NCBI GenBank assembly: GCA_963837005.1
Contig: CAWIMC010000018.1
Span: 1 to 64,000, forward strand
Direction of reading: 5' to 3'
Length of the DNA: 64,000 nucleotides
Origin: CALDTK01 sp963837005
GTDB taxonomy: Bacteria; Bacteroidota; Bacteroidia; Chitinophagales; Saprospiraceae
Under the pieces are notes generated by a model. The model was not told the DNA's origin. It did no database searches and worked only from the letters and a program-made list of their open reading frames with translations. A program made the translations under genes and the position numbers. Shown piece after piece: positions 27,760 to 36,513 of this stretch (positions are counted from its first letter, which is position 1; each line of letters starts with the position of its first letter).

Positions 27760-28953
27760 CTACTCCACTTCCGCCACCACTCGCCGATTTAGCTGCCGCC
27801 CGGCGGCATCCCCATTAGAGGCGACGGGCTCGCGCTGTCCGCGGCCCTCAGAGTCGAGTCGCTCGCGCACGATCCCGTGCTCCTCTAGGTAGCGTACTAC
27901 CGTGGCCGCCCGCCGCCGACTCAGGTCTTCGTTGTAGTCGGGCGTCCCCTCGTTGTCGGTGTGACCCACGATGCGGACGCGCACCGTGCCGTAGCGCTGC
28001 ATGAGGCCGACGAGCTTATCGAGTACCTTGAAGGAGCGCGGTTGGAGTTCGTCGGAGTCGGTGTCGAAGTAGACGTCGCGCAGCGTGATCGACTCGCCGG
28101 CCCGCAGCACCTTCTGGCTCAGGTCGTTCGGATCGACGGCGACCTTGACGAGGGGTTCCAGCTTGCGGATCGAGACGTCGTCGATATAGTAGTACGCGAA
28201 GTTGAGCGGGTTGGAGACCGCCGGGGTGATCGTCTTGGTATCGGCCTCCTCGGCGAAGTTGCCGAACAGCAGGTAGATCTCCTCGCCCGTGGCCGTAAAC
28301 TCGGTCGCGAGCTCGGTCCAGCCTTGCCCTGGCTCGGCGACCTCCGCAAAGGTGACCAGCGGTTTTGCCGAAAGGCGCCTATCGTCGTCGTAGTAGTTGG
28401 CCACGTCCAGGAAGGCCGCACTCAGGCCGTTGCACCGCAGCCCTCTCGGCAGGGCCGCCACCCAAACGCTAAAACTGTAGCGCTGCCCACGGACGAGGGG
28501 CTCGGTGAGTTGCACCTGGAGATATTCGCGGCAATGGGGTTTGCCGTCGGCGCAGCCGTAGGTCGTGAGGCCGCTCATCGCATTGCCCGAGTGCGGGGTG
28601 GCCTCTCCGAAGCCTTTATCTGCCCAGTTGCGGGGCACGCGGACATCGGGATTGTAGGCGTCGGGACTCGCCGCCGTCGGCGAGCGCCAGTACCGCATCA
28701 CGCGGTTGTAGTTGGCCCCCTTAAAGTACCACCCGAGCGGTCGGACGCGGAACTCCTCGAAGGAGGGATTCGGGACGAGGTTGGGGGGGCGCTCCGCTTG
28801 CGCATTTTGCTCGGGAACCGAGGCCGTGTGCATGGCCGCGCGGGCATCGCTCGTCGATGGGGACAGTGGTGCTTGCGCCAAAACAGTCGACACGCTGGCG
28901 AGCAGCAGGACAATAGAGCAAGCGAGTTGGCGGAAAATCTTCAATGGGTTCAA
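27760..28953 (-). CDS. OmpA-family protein with N-terminal carbohydrate-binding-like domain
   Basis: About 397 residues if started at TTG 28953; the signal peptide IFRQLACSIVLLLASVSTVL fits this start better than the longer in-frame extension to 29058. Residues about 55-270 form a jelly-roll-like domain (NLVPNPSFEEF, YSFSVWVAALPRG, YYIDDVSIRKLEP) similar to carbohydrate-binding modules. The C-terminus is an OmpA peptidoglycan-binding domain: VYFDTDSDELQP, VRIVGHTDNEGTPDYNEDLS, RRAATVVRYLEEHGI. It probably tethers the outer membrane to the wall. Mini-hairpins occur at 28362; a near copy at 28870 has a mismatched outer pair. Confidence 0.8.
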   Translation of the reverse strand: MNPLKIFRQLACSIVLLLASVSTVLAQAPLSPSTSDARAAMHTASVPEQNAQAERPPNLVPNPSFEEFRVRPLGWYFKGANYNRVMRYWRSPTAASPDAYNPDVRVPRNWADKGFGEATPHSGNAMSGLTTYGCADGKPHCREYLQVQLTEPLVRGQRYSFSVWVAALPRGLRCNGLSAAFLDVANYYDDDRRLSAKPLVTFAEVAEPGQGWTELATEFTATGEEIYLLFGNFAEEADTKTITPAVSNPLNFAYYYIDDVSIRKLEPLVKVAVDPNDLSQKVLRAGESITLRDVYFDTDSDELQPRSFKVLDKLVGLMQRYGTVRVRIVGHTDNEGTPDYNEDLSRRRAATVVRYLEEHGIVRERLDSEGRGQREPVASNGDAAGRQLNRRVVAEVE

Positions 28954-29072
28954 AATTAAGGGCTCGGACGCAACGGTGGCGCAAATGCTAACGCGTAAAC
29001 CAGCGCTTAACTTCTCAACCTCTCGATCGCCCGCAATCGCCAGTCTCGGTTCGCTCACTAATTTTGCGCAGT

Positions 29073-31274
29073 ATGCGAAGCCCTTTCTCCCGAATCGCGT
29101 TTTGCGGAAGCGTCATCGCCGTCGCCGCAGCCGCCTGCACGCCGCGGACGCAAACCGCCGCCTCCTCGCCCCCCGATATGCCCACACCACGCCCGACGGC
29201 TGCCGCGCCGCAGCCCCCTGCCCTCGACTACCCCGACACGCGCCAGGATGCCACTGTTATAGACGACTACCACGGCACCAAAGTGGCCGATCCGTACCGC
29301 TGGCTCGAGGACGACAACGCCGCCGAGACCAAGGCCTGGGTCATTGCCCAAAACAACGTGACGCAAGGCTACCTCGCGAGCCTACCGCTGCGCGACTCCT
29401 TGCGCGAGCGCTACGAAGAACTGTTCGACTACCCCAAACTTTCGAGCCCTTTTAAGGCTGGCGACTACTACTTTTTCTACAAGAACGACGGCCTCCAGAA
29501 CCAGGCCGTGATCTACCGCCAGCGCGGCGTCGACGGGGAGCCGGAAGTGTTTATCGACCCCAACGTCATCAACGCCGCCGGCACGACGAGCATCGGATTG
29601 GTCGGCTTCAGCGATACGTACAAGTTCGTCACCGTCAATCGTTCGGACGCCGGATCGGACTGGTCCAACTTCACGATCCGAGAGGTGTCGACCGGCAAGG
29701 AACTGTCCGACAAGCTGGAGTGGGTCAAGTTCTCCGGCGCGAGCTGGCTCGGGGACGAAGGTTTTTTTTACAGCCGCTACCCTGCCCCGGTCGAGGGTGC
29801 CGAACTGAGCGGCAACAATCAGTACCACTCGGTGTACTTCCACCGCGTCGGCGAGCCGCAGGCCAAGGATCAGCTCGTCTGGGAAGACCGCAGCCGACCA
29901 GAGATGTACCATTTCGGGGGCGTCACCGAAGACGAGCGCTATTTCGTGATGTCGGCGGCGCCTGGCACGGATGGCTATGCGACTTACCTGCTCGACCTAC
30001 GAGCCTTTCGGCAAAACCCCAGCCAAACCAAACCACAGCTCCTTTTCGAAGGCTACAAAAACAAGTCGAGCGTCGTCGACCACCGCGACGGGCGACTGCT
30101 CGTGATCACGGACGTGGATGCGCCCAACTACCGACTCGTGAGCGTTGACCCCGCCAAGCCCGACAAGGCCAACTGGCGTGAAGTGCTGCCGGAGCGGAAG
30201 CATCTTCTCGAAGGCGTCAGTACCGTGGGCGGAGGCCTCATCGCCACCTATCTCGAGCGCGCGGCCAACAAGGTGTATCGCTTCGACTACGATGGCTCGA
30301 ACGAGCGCGAGATTAAGCTGCCGGGCATTGGCTCGGTGGGTGGCTTCGGTGGGAAGCGCGAGGACAGCGAGACCTTCTACACTTTTACGAGCTTCGTCTA
30401 CCCGCCCACCATCTTCCGCTACGATATGAAGACGGGCGAGAGTACGCTCTTCTACAAGACGCCCCTCAAGTTCGATCCGGCGGATTACGTCGAGCGCCAG
30501 GTGACGTACACGTCTAAAGACGGGACGCCCGTGTCGATGTTCGTGGTGCACAAGGAAGGTCTCTCACTCGACGGCCAGCGCCCGACCTACCTCTACGGCT
30601 ACGGCGGCTTCAACATTAGCCTCACCCCAGGCTTCTCGGCCTCGCGGATGCTGTTGCTCGAGCGCGACGGCGTGTTTGCGATGCCCAACTTGCGGGGCGG
30701 CGGCGAGTACGGGGAGGCCTGGCACGAGGGCGGGATGCTTTCGCAAAAACAGAACGTGTTCGAGGACTTCATTGCTGCGGGAGAGTATTTGATCAGTGAA
30801 GGGTACACGAATGCGGACAGGCTCGGCATCGCGGGCGGTTCGAACGGCGGGCTGCTAGTCGGCGCGGCCATGACGCAGCGCCCTGAACTCTTCGCGGTGG
30901 CCTTTCCGGCGGTTGGCGTACTGGATATGCTGCGCTACCACGAGTTTACGGTCGGTAAGGGGTGGGTCCCGGAGTATGGCTCGTCTGCCGACTCGACGAT
31001 GTTCCCAGTGCTGTATGCCTACTCGCCGTTGCACAATTTGAAGGATGGGACTTCGTATCCGGCCACGATGATCACGACCGCCGATCACGACGATCGGGTC
31101 GTCCCCGCGCACTCCTTTAAGTATGCAGCGCGCTTGCAGGCCGCACACAAAGGCACCGAGCCTGTCCTCATCCGCATCGAGACCAACGCGGGGCACGGCG
31201 CCGGCAAGCCGACGGCCAAAATTTTGGACGAGCAGGCGGACTTGTGGGCCTTCTTCTTTGAGAACGTGAAGTAA
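29073..31274 (+). CDS. Prolyl oligopeptidase family serine peptidase, lipoprotein
   Basis: 733 residues from ATG 29073 (a TTG lies 9 bp earlier). The signal ends in a lipobox-like VAAAAC. After the start comes the POP N-terminal DPYRWLEDDNAAETKAWV and a seven-bladed propeller. The alpha/beta-hydrolase domain has GIAGGSNGGLLVGAAMTQRP (catalytic Ser), DHDDRVVPAHSFKY (Asp) and NAGHGAGKP (His). It cleaves short peptides after proline in the periplasm or at the cell surface. It is divergent from the OmpA-like gene. A mini-hairpin at 30003 and a TGC/GCA-stem form at 30736 lie inside it; 29099-29112 in the signal region is a shortened near-copy. Confidence 0.93.
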   Translation: MRSPFSRIAFCGSVIAVAAAACTPRTQTAASSPPDMPTPRPTAAAPQPPALDYPDTRQDATVIDDYHGTKVADPYRWLEDDNAAETKAWVIAQNNVTQGYLASLPLRDSLRERYEELFDYPKLSSPFKAGDYYFFYKNDGLQNQAVIYRQRGVDGEPEVFIDPNVINAAGTTSIGLVGFSDTYKFVTVNRSDAGSDWSNFTIREVSTGKELSDKLEWVKFSGASWLGDEGFFYSRYPAPVEGAELSGNNQYHSVYFHRVGEPQAKDQLVWEDRSRPEMYHFGGVTEDERYFVMSAAPGTDGYATYLLDLRAFRQNPSQTKPQLLFEGYKNKSSVVDHRDGRLLVITDVDAPNYRLVSVDPAKPDKANWREVLPERKHLLEGVSTVGGGLIATYLERAANKVYRFDYDGSNEREIKLPGIGSVGGFGGKREDSETFYTFTSFVYPPTIFRYDMKTGESTLFYKTPLKFDPADYVERQVTYTSKDGTPVSMFVVHKEGLSLDGQRPTYLYGYGGFNISLTPGFSASRMLLLERDGVFAMPNLRGGGEYGEAWHEGGMLSQKQNVFEDFIAAGEYLISEGYTNADRLGIAGGSNGGLLVGAAMTQRPELFAVAFPAVGVLDMLRYHEFTVGKGWVPEYGSSADSTMFPVLYAYSPLHNLKDGTSYPATMITTADHDDRVVPAHSFKYAARLQAAHKGTEPVLIRIETNAGHGAGKPTAKILDEQADLWAFFFENVK

Positions 31275-31300
31275 CGCCCCGCGCCGCCGCGCCCCGCGCC

Positions 31301-31429
31301 CCGTTCGGGTGTTTCCAGGCAGTGGGGCGCATTCGTCACCGCTCTGTATGCGGCACTGGCTGGAGCCAGTCGAACGCCGCTCGTAGAGCACCTCCCCCTC
31401 GCGGCCACTGCCTGGAGGCACCCGAACGG
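31301..31429. repeat. Long inverted repeat downstream of prolyl oligopeptidase
   Basis: Arms about 31301-31326 and 31405-31429 (CCACTGCCTGGA ... CACCCGAACGG) are complementary with about two mismatches and enclose some 75 nt. That spacer contains its own small hairpin (ACTGGCTGGAGCCAGT). It lies after the peptidase stop and before the thioredoxin gene. It may be a terminator or an intergenic palindromic repeat; no T-tract follows. Confidence 0.65.
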
Positions 31430-31489
31430 CCGCACAACACCACGTTAACCCGTTCCCGCGTTACACTCCCCTACCGATATTCGCCAGAC

Positions 31490-31978
31490 ATGAAGTTCTT
31501 CCTCCTCTCCCTCGCCTCCGCGCTCACGTTCTCGCTCGCCGCCCAAGAATCGCTCCCCGCCGACATCCAGCTCAAGACCCTCGACGGGAAGGATTTCTCC
31601 AGCTCCGATCTTGCCCGCAAGGACGGCGCTACCGTGGTCGCGCTGTGGGCCACGTGGTGTGCGCCCTGCAAGATGGAACTCGATGTCTACAAGGAGTTCT
31701 ACCCGATGTGGAAGGAGAAGTACGGGGCTGAGGTCTACGCCGTCACCATCGACCGCGGAGCCGCGCTCGACAAGGTGCCGCTCATGGTCGAGTCGAAAGG
31801 CTGGACCTTCCCGATTCTCACCGATGAGACGCACGACCTCATGGCGGCACTCGAGCTGCGGTCGATTCCGCAGATCTACATCGTCGACGCCGACGGGAAG
31901 GTGCTTTACGAGCACTCCGGCTACTCAAAGGGTGACGAGAAGAAAGTAGAGCAGGTTTTGGCGAAAGCTAAATCGTAG
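31490..31978 (+). CDS. TlpA-like periplasmic thioredoxin
   Basis: 162 residues from ATG 31490, giving a signal peptide (FFLLSLASALTFSLAAQ). The thioredoxin fold has VVALWATWCAPCKMELDVYK (redox CxxC, about residues 55-60), FPILTDETHDLMAALELRS and IPQIYIVDADGKVLY with the cis-proline. It probably reduces disulfides or supports cytochrome c maturation in the periplasm. Longer in-frame starts upstream run through the palindromic repeat and are unlikely. The last residues, VLAKAKS, are encoded by a mini-hairpin (31955-31969) that ends just before the stop. Confidence 0.9.
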   Translation: MKFFLLSLASALTFSLAAQESLPADIQLKTLDGKDFSSSDLARKDGATVVALWATWCAPCKMELDVYKEFYPMWKEKYGAEVYAVTIDRGAALDKVPLMVESKGWTFPILTDETHDLMAALELRSIPQIYIVDADGKVLYEHSGYSKGDEKKVEQVLAKAKS

Positions 31979-31983
31979 GCTGT

Positions 31984-32754
31984 CTACTGCGCACTCGTGT
32001 AGTCATGTGCACATCCCTTGTAGGTCTTGCCGGCCCGCTCGACGGCAATCGTGTACGGTAGCCGATTGCCCGACATATCATCGATGCAGAGTTCCTGAGT
32101 GACGGTGACCTTCATTCGCTGCTCGCCGGGGAAGACGTAGCGCTGCACCTTGCCGCCCATCTCGCTCGTCGGGTCTGCATACTCGTAGCGGACCGTGTTT
32201 TCGCCAAGCATCGACCACTCGGCGACGGCCTCGTCGCGGCTAATCAGGAGTCCCCAAAACGGCTCGTTGCCCAGGCCCCAGAAGGTGTACGGGACACAGA
32301 CGTTGCGTGGATTCTTCGCCATCATCGTATCGATGGACTCGACCTTGAATCGAGGCGTCGGCGGCGACTCTCCATTGCCACTTATTTCAACGGCCGGGAC
32401 AATTTCGACACGCCCAGTCAGCTTGGCGACGACGGATTGCCCCTCGAAGCCCTGCACGATCGTACGCTGGTACGCCGCATCCAAAGCTGGCGTACGCAGA
32501 ACCTCGTATAGCAGGCTACTGTCGGCTGGAGTACCACACGCATGGAAAAGGGCGACGTCGAGGACGGTGCGGTAGAGCCCCTCGATCTGGATCACTTCGG
32601 CGCTGAAAAAGACGTCACTTGCGTCGACCTCGCTTTCCGCCGGAGCCGACACCGCAGCTCCCCCTGGAAATTCTGTAGCTCGAGACGAGGCTTTGGGGGT
32701 ACAGCCAATAACGAGCAGCGCTCCGAGCGTCGCGTAGAAGAGTATATTTTGCAC
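31984..32754 (-). CDS. Lipoprotein with COG3650-like C-terminal domain
   Basis: 256 residues if GTG 32754 is used, giving VQNILFYATLGALLVIGC with the lipid-attachment Cys at about 18; no ATG gives a signal peptide. The C-terminal 100 residues contain NEPFWGLLISRDEAVAEW and then CIDDMSGNRLPYTIAVERAG, ending KGCAHDY. This Cys/DMSG/GCA pattern occurs in periplasmic COG3650-type domains of unknown role. The middle (about 60-130) is unrecognised. It is convergent with the thioredoxin gene (5 bp between stops). Confidence 0.65.
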   Translation of the reverse strand: MQNILFYATLGALLVIGCTPKASSRATEFPGGAAVSAPAESEVDASDVFFSAEVIQIEGLYRTVLDVALFHACGTPADSSLLYEVLRTPALDAAYQRTIVQGFEGQSVVAKLTGRVEIVPAVEISGNGESPPTPRFKVESIDTMMAKNPRNVCVPYTFWGLGNEPFWGLLISRDEAVAEWSMLGENTVRYEYADPTSEMGGKVQRYVFPGEQRMKVTVTQELCIDDMSGNRLPYTIAVERAGKTYKGCAHDYTSAQ

Positions 32755-32820
32755 GTCGCGAAGGTAGGCACGTGCCGTGTACCTTGCCCGGCACCTAGCC
32801 CCTCCACAACTCGCTCGCCC

Positions 32821-33630
32821 ATGCGCATCCTGCTCGCCTCCGACCTCGAAGACACCGCCGCTAACGTGGCCGCCTTCGCCCTCGCGATCGCCGACAATTT
32901 TAAGGCCCACCTAACCGTGTATCATGCATTCGGGCGACCGCAGGTCACCTACGGCGACACCCCTGTCGCCGAACGGGAAAGCATGGTGATCGTCAAGCTC
33001 CGCGAACTGATCGCCGGCGTCCGTGGACCGTCCTTCGCCGACGTCGAGATCAGCTACAAAGCCGATATCGATTACCCGGGCGACGGCATCATCAATGAAG
33101 CTGGCGCAGGCAAGTACGACCTCGTCGTGTGCGGGCTCCGCGAGCGCAACGAAGGCGAGTCGCAATTTACGAGTCTCTCCTATAAAATCTTGCGCGAGGT
33201 ACCGACCAACATCCTCGGCATCCCCCCGACGGCGAGCTTTCACGGTGTCAAGGAGATCATCTTCGCGACCAATCTCGACCAGCCTGATCGTATCGTGTTG
33301 GAGCAGCTCCAGACCTGGCGTCAGAAGATGTCCGCCGACCTCTACGTGGTCCACGTCTGGGACGACAAAGACGACGAGGCTGAGGCCCGCCGCATCATGA
33401 TGGCATGGCGCGCGGACTTTGGGGAGCGACCGCGCTTGCATTTCGAGTTGATGGAAGGGAGCTTTACGGTCGACATCGGGGATTACGTCCGGCAGCGCGG
33501 TGGCGACATGCTCGTGGTCCAGAGCAGCAAGAAGGGCTTTTTCGAGCGCCTGTTCGAGAGTTCGGCCGCCGACGACATCGCGCACACGACGGACGTGCCG
33601 CTGTTGGTGATGCGGGGGAAGGAGAGCTGA
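32821..33630 (+). CDS. Universal stress protein, two tandem UspA domains
   Basis: 269 residues. Domain 1 starts MRILLASDLEDTAANVAAFA and ends near KYDLVVCGLRERNEG. Domain 2 starts KEIIFATNLDQPDRIVLEQL and ends GGDMLVVQSSKKGFFERLFE, followed by TTDVPLLVM. The ATP-binding G-x2-G-x9-G(S/T) motif is not complete in either half, so it may be a non-nucleotide-binding type. Cytoplasmic; likely stress-linked. It is divergent from the COG3650-like lipoprotein gene. Confidence 0.85.
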   Translation: MRILLASDLEDTAANVAAFALAIADNFKAHLTVYHAFGRPQVTYGDTPVAERESMVIVKLRELIAGVRGPSFADVEISYKADIDYPGDGIINEAGAGKYDLVVCGLRERNEGESQFTSLSYKILREVPTNILGIPPTASFHGVKEIIFATNLDQPDRIVLEQLQTWRQKMSADLYVVHVWDDKDDEAEARRIMMAWRADFGERPRLHFELMEGSFTVDIGDYVRQRGGDMLVVQSSKKGFFERLFESSAADDIAHTTDVPLLVMRGKES

Positions 33631-33635
33631 CCTTT

Positions 33636-33850
33636 GGCCTGCGGCCATAGGTGGCGACGACCTGCGGTGGCGACGGCGCAGGCGCGGCGATAGCCTTCGG
33701 CGTTGCTCGTCTACCGCCCCGTCACGTTGGTACGTCGGTTGATCACGTAAGTTGAGCACGTATGGACGGTACGCCGCAGGCTAACGCCACCACAGGTGAT
33801 CGCCACCGCAGGTCACTGCCGCCGGTAGCCGAAGGCCGCTGGCCAGTCCT
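33636..33850. repeat. Intergenic inverted-repeat cassette, copy 1
   Basis: GC-rich words such as GGCGCAGGCGCGGCGATAG and TTCGGCGTTGCTCG on the left face complementary words ACGCCGCAGGCTAACGCCA and TGATCGCCACCGCAGGT on the right. The result is a foldable element of about 200 bp. It extends into the start of the YhhN gene and is related to the cassette after that gene (34524-34770). Confidence 0.6.
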
Positions 33851-34523
33851 CCTCTACTTCTTCTTATTAGCCCTACACATCGTGTCGCTGTTTGTCTCCG
33901 GCCTCCCGGTGGGCGTTACCAAGTTGTTGCTCATGCCCGCACTCGGGTACGCCGTTTGGCGGACGTCGGGACCGCCGCTTTTTCTCTATACCCTTGCGCT
34001 CCTGGCGTCGTGGGTGGGCGATTACATGCTGCTCCAGGCGGAGGACGGGTTGGCCGAGACGGCCAGTGGGTTCTTCTCTTTAGGCGTGGTGGCCTTTGGG
34101 ATTGCGCACGTATTGTACACTTGGTTGGCCGTGCGCGCGGGGGCTCGCCTCCCTGCGAAGTTTACCGTCGCGATCCTCGTCACGCTGGCGGTGGGGGCTT
34201 CGGTATTGCTGGCGTTGCCGGGCTTGATCCTGGCGTACTCAGTCACGATTCTTATGCTCTTGACGACGGTGGGTACGCTTCCGAGGAGACCTGCCCCGCA
34301 GGCCGAGGATTTAGACGTGGAGGCTTTCGCCAAAACGAGCTTCCCCTCGAATGAGATCTTCTACGGTGCACTCGCCTTCGTAGCCTCAGACGCGTTGATC
34401 GGGCTGCAGATGGCGGCACCGGGACTGTTGCCGCAGGCATGGATGACGGCGGGGATCATGGTACTGTATGGGGCTGGGCAGTGGGGGTTGCGGGGGTTGG
34501 CGCGGAGCGCGGCGATGGCCTGA
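33762..34523 (+). CDS. YhhN family membrane protein (lysoplasmalogenase-like)
   Basis: 253 residues, about eight membrane helices. YhhN signatures are VTKLLLMPALGYAVWR, LLASWVGDYMLLQ and FFSLGVVAFGIAHVLYTWL. Relatives include TMEM86 lysoplasmalogenases that cleave vinyl-ether lipids, though bacterial activity is usually unproven. The first 30 residues from ATG 33762 are encoded by the flanking repeat cassette and are hydrophilic, so the real start may be later or the repeat may have invaded the 5' end. A mini-hairpin at 34322 encodes AFAKT in a cytoplasmic loop. Confidence 0.8.
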   Translation: MDGTPQANATTGDRHRRSLPPVAEGRWPVLLYFFLLALHIVSLFVSGLPVGVTKLLLMPALGYAVWRTSGPPLFLYTLALLASWVGDYMLLQAEDGLAETASGFFSLGVVAFGIAHVLYTWLAVRAGARLPAKFTVAILVTLAVGASVLLALPGLILAYSVTILMLLTTVGTLPRRPAPQAEDLDVEAFAKTSFPSNEIFYGALAFVASDALIGLQMAAPGLLPQAWMTAGIMVLYGAGQWGLRGLARSAAMA

Positions 34524-34770
34524 AGGCGGCGATGGCGCAGGCGCGGCGATGGCCTGCGGCGGCGATGGCGCGGAGCGCGGCGATGGCCTGAAGGCGGCGA
34601 TGGCGCTGGCGCGGCGATGGCCTGCGGCGTTACTCGTGCACCGGGCACGTCCGCCGGGCACGTCCGCTGCGACGCCAGCGCAGAACGCCGCAGGCCAACG
34701 CCACCGCAGGTCATCGCCGCCTACGGCCATCGCCGCATGTGGCCGCAGGCCACCGGCCAACCCCTACATT
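34524..34770. repeat. Intergenic inverted-repeat cassette, copy 2
   Basis: Begins inside the last codons of YhhN. It is made of iterated GGCGATGGC(C/G) words (GCGCGGCGATGGCCTGCGGC and variants). It then passes through CACCGGGCACGTCCGC twice and ends with complementary words AACGCCGCAGGCCAACGCCA and GTCATCGCCGCC. Shares the same word order as copy 1 (33636-33850). It lies directly before glyS, so it may affect its transcription. Confidence 0.65.
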
Positions 34771-34780
34771 CGCCCCCCTT

Positions 34781-36334
34781 ATGCCCCACGCCGACTTCAA
34801 GACCCTCGTCGCCCACTGTAAGGAATACGGTTTCGTCTACCAGAGTTCCGAGATCTACGACGGCCTGTCCGCGGCGTACGACTACGGCCCCTACGGCGTC
34901 GAGCTCAAAAACAACATCAAAGCCTACTGGTGGCAGGCCATGACGCGCCTTCACACCAACATCGTTGGTCTCGACGCGTCTATCTTCATGGCCCCCGAGA
35001 CCTGGACCGCCTCCGGCCACGTCGATGCCTTTAACGACCCGATGGTGGACAACCGACAGTCGAAGAAGCGCTACCGCGCAGACGTGCTCATAGAAGGCTA
35101 TGCGGAGAAGGTTTTGGCGAAAGCCCAGAAAGAAGTCGACAAGGCCGCCAAGCGTTTTGGCGAAAGCTTTGAGGAAGCGCAGTACCGCAGCACCAATGCC
35201 CGTGTGATGGGCTACCAAGAGCAAGCCGACGCCGCGCTCGCGCGGATGAACGAGGCCTTGCGGCAAAACGACATGGCTGCGCTCTACGACCTCATCGTCG
35301 AACTCGACATCACCGACCCAGAGTCTGGCTCAAAAGACTGGACCGAGGTGCGACAGTTCAATCTCATGTTCTCGACGCAGCTCGGCGCCATCGCCGGCGA
35401 GGCGGGCAAGATTTATCTCCGGCCGGAGACTGCGCAGGGCATTTTCGTCAACTTCCTCAACGTTCAGAAGTCGACGCGCCAGAAGCTCCCCTTCGGGATC
35501 GCCCAGATCGGCAAGGCCTTCCGCAACGAGATCGTCGCGCGGCAATTCATCTTCCGCATGCGGGAGTTCGAACAGATGGAGATGCAGTTCTTCGTCAAGC
35601 CCGGCACCGAACTCGCCTTCTACGAGGAATGGAAAGCTAAGCGCATGGCCTGGCACCTGGCGCTCGGGACGCCCGCCGAGAAGCTACAGTTCCACGACCA
35701 CGACAACCTCGCGCACTACGCCAATGCCGCCGTCGACATCCAGTTCGACTTTCCGTTCGGCTTTCGCGAACTCGAGGGCATCCACTCCCGGACCGACTTC
35801 GACCTCTCTGCGCACCAGGAGTTGAGCGGCAAAAAGCTGCAGTACTTCGACCCGGAGACCAACGAGAGCTACGTGCCCTACGTCGTCGAGACGAGCATCG
35901 GGTGCGATCGGATGTTCCTTGCCGTGATGAGCAATGCCCTCCAGGACGAGACCGTCCCCGACGCCGACGGCAAAGACTCTACGCGGACGGTACTCAAGGT
36001 GCCCGCAGCACTGGCCCCGATCAAAGTCGCCGTGTTGCCACTCCTGAAGAATCGCGAGGAACTCACCTCGAAAGCCGAGGCCATCTTCGACCGGCTCAAG
36101 CTCCATTTTCAGTGCCAGTACGACGAGAAGGACGCCATTGGGCGTCGGTACCGCCGCCAGGACGCGATCGGGACGCCCTACTGCGTGACAGTTGATTTCG
36201 AGACCCTCGAGGACGACACGGTCACGATCCGCGATCGCGACACTCTCGAGCAGATCAGGCTACCGATCGGCGATATCGTAGCGCACGTCCGCGACCGCGT
36301 TAGTATGGAGAGCCTCCTGATGCAGCTGCTTTAA
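34781..36334 (+). CDS. glyS: Glycine--tRNA ligase (single-chain type)
   Basis: 517 residues from ATG 34781. Class II motifs are clear: GLSAAYDYGPYGVELKNNIK, RPETAQGIFVNFLNVQ, FGIAQIGKAFRNEI, MREFEQMEMQFFV, ELEGIHSRTDFDLSAHQE, ETSIGCDRMFLAVM, and an anticodon-binding domain ending RRQDAIGTPYCVTVDF. This is the alpha2 form that Bacteroidota share with archaea and eukaryotes. Three mini-hairpins (35111, 35154, 35255) fall within 160 bp, encoding VLAKA, RFGES and LRQN in the insertion between motifs 1 and 2. The upstream leader is an intergenic repeat cassette. Confidence 0.96.
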   Translation: MPHADFKTLVAHCKEYGFVYQSSEIYDGLSAAYDYGPYGVELKNNIKAYWWQAMTRLHTNIVGLDASIFMAPETWTASGHVDAFNDPMVDNRQSKKRYRADVLIEGYAEKVLAKAQKEVDKAAKRFGESFEEAQYRSTNARVMGYQEQADAALARMNEALRQNDMAALYDLIVELDITDPESGSKDWTEVRQFNLMFSTQLGAIAGEAGKIYLRPETAQGIFVNFLNVQKSTRQKLPFGIAQIGKAFRNEIVARQFIFRMREFEQMEMQFFVKPGTELAFYEEWKAKRMAWHLALGTPAEKLQFHDHDNLAHYANAAVDIQFDFPFGFRELEGIHSRTDFDLSAHQELSGKKLQYFDPETNESYVPYVVETSIGCDRMFLAVMSNALQDETVPDADGKDSTRTVLKVPAALAPIKVAVLPLLKNREELTSKAEAIFDRLKLHFQCQYDEKDAIGRRYRRQDAIGTPYCVTVDFETLEDDTVTIRDRDTLEQIRLPIGDIVAHVRDRVSMESLLMQLL

Positions 36335-36340
36335 GCATCT

Positions 36341-36363
36341 GTAGCAAGCGATGCTACGATTTT
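36341..36363 (+). terminator. Possible terminator after glyS
   Basis: GTAGCA (36341-36346) pairs with TGCTAC (36352-36357) around AGCGA, followed by GATTTT. It is a short 6-bp stem and the T-tract is brief, so it would be a weak terminator. Confidence 0.4.
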
Positions 36364-36513
36364 GAGCCTCCATTTGCACCCTAGCTGTCAAGTGTGCGTT
36401 AAGGTTACGTATTAAACAATTTGACAAGCGTACAGCCGAACAATTTACGCACTTTCGACCTCGCCTAGCCTGAGTTCTAGCACTCTTTACATCACCCACA
36501 TCAAGCTTTTCTC

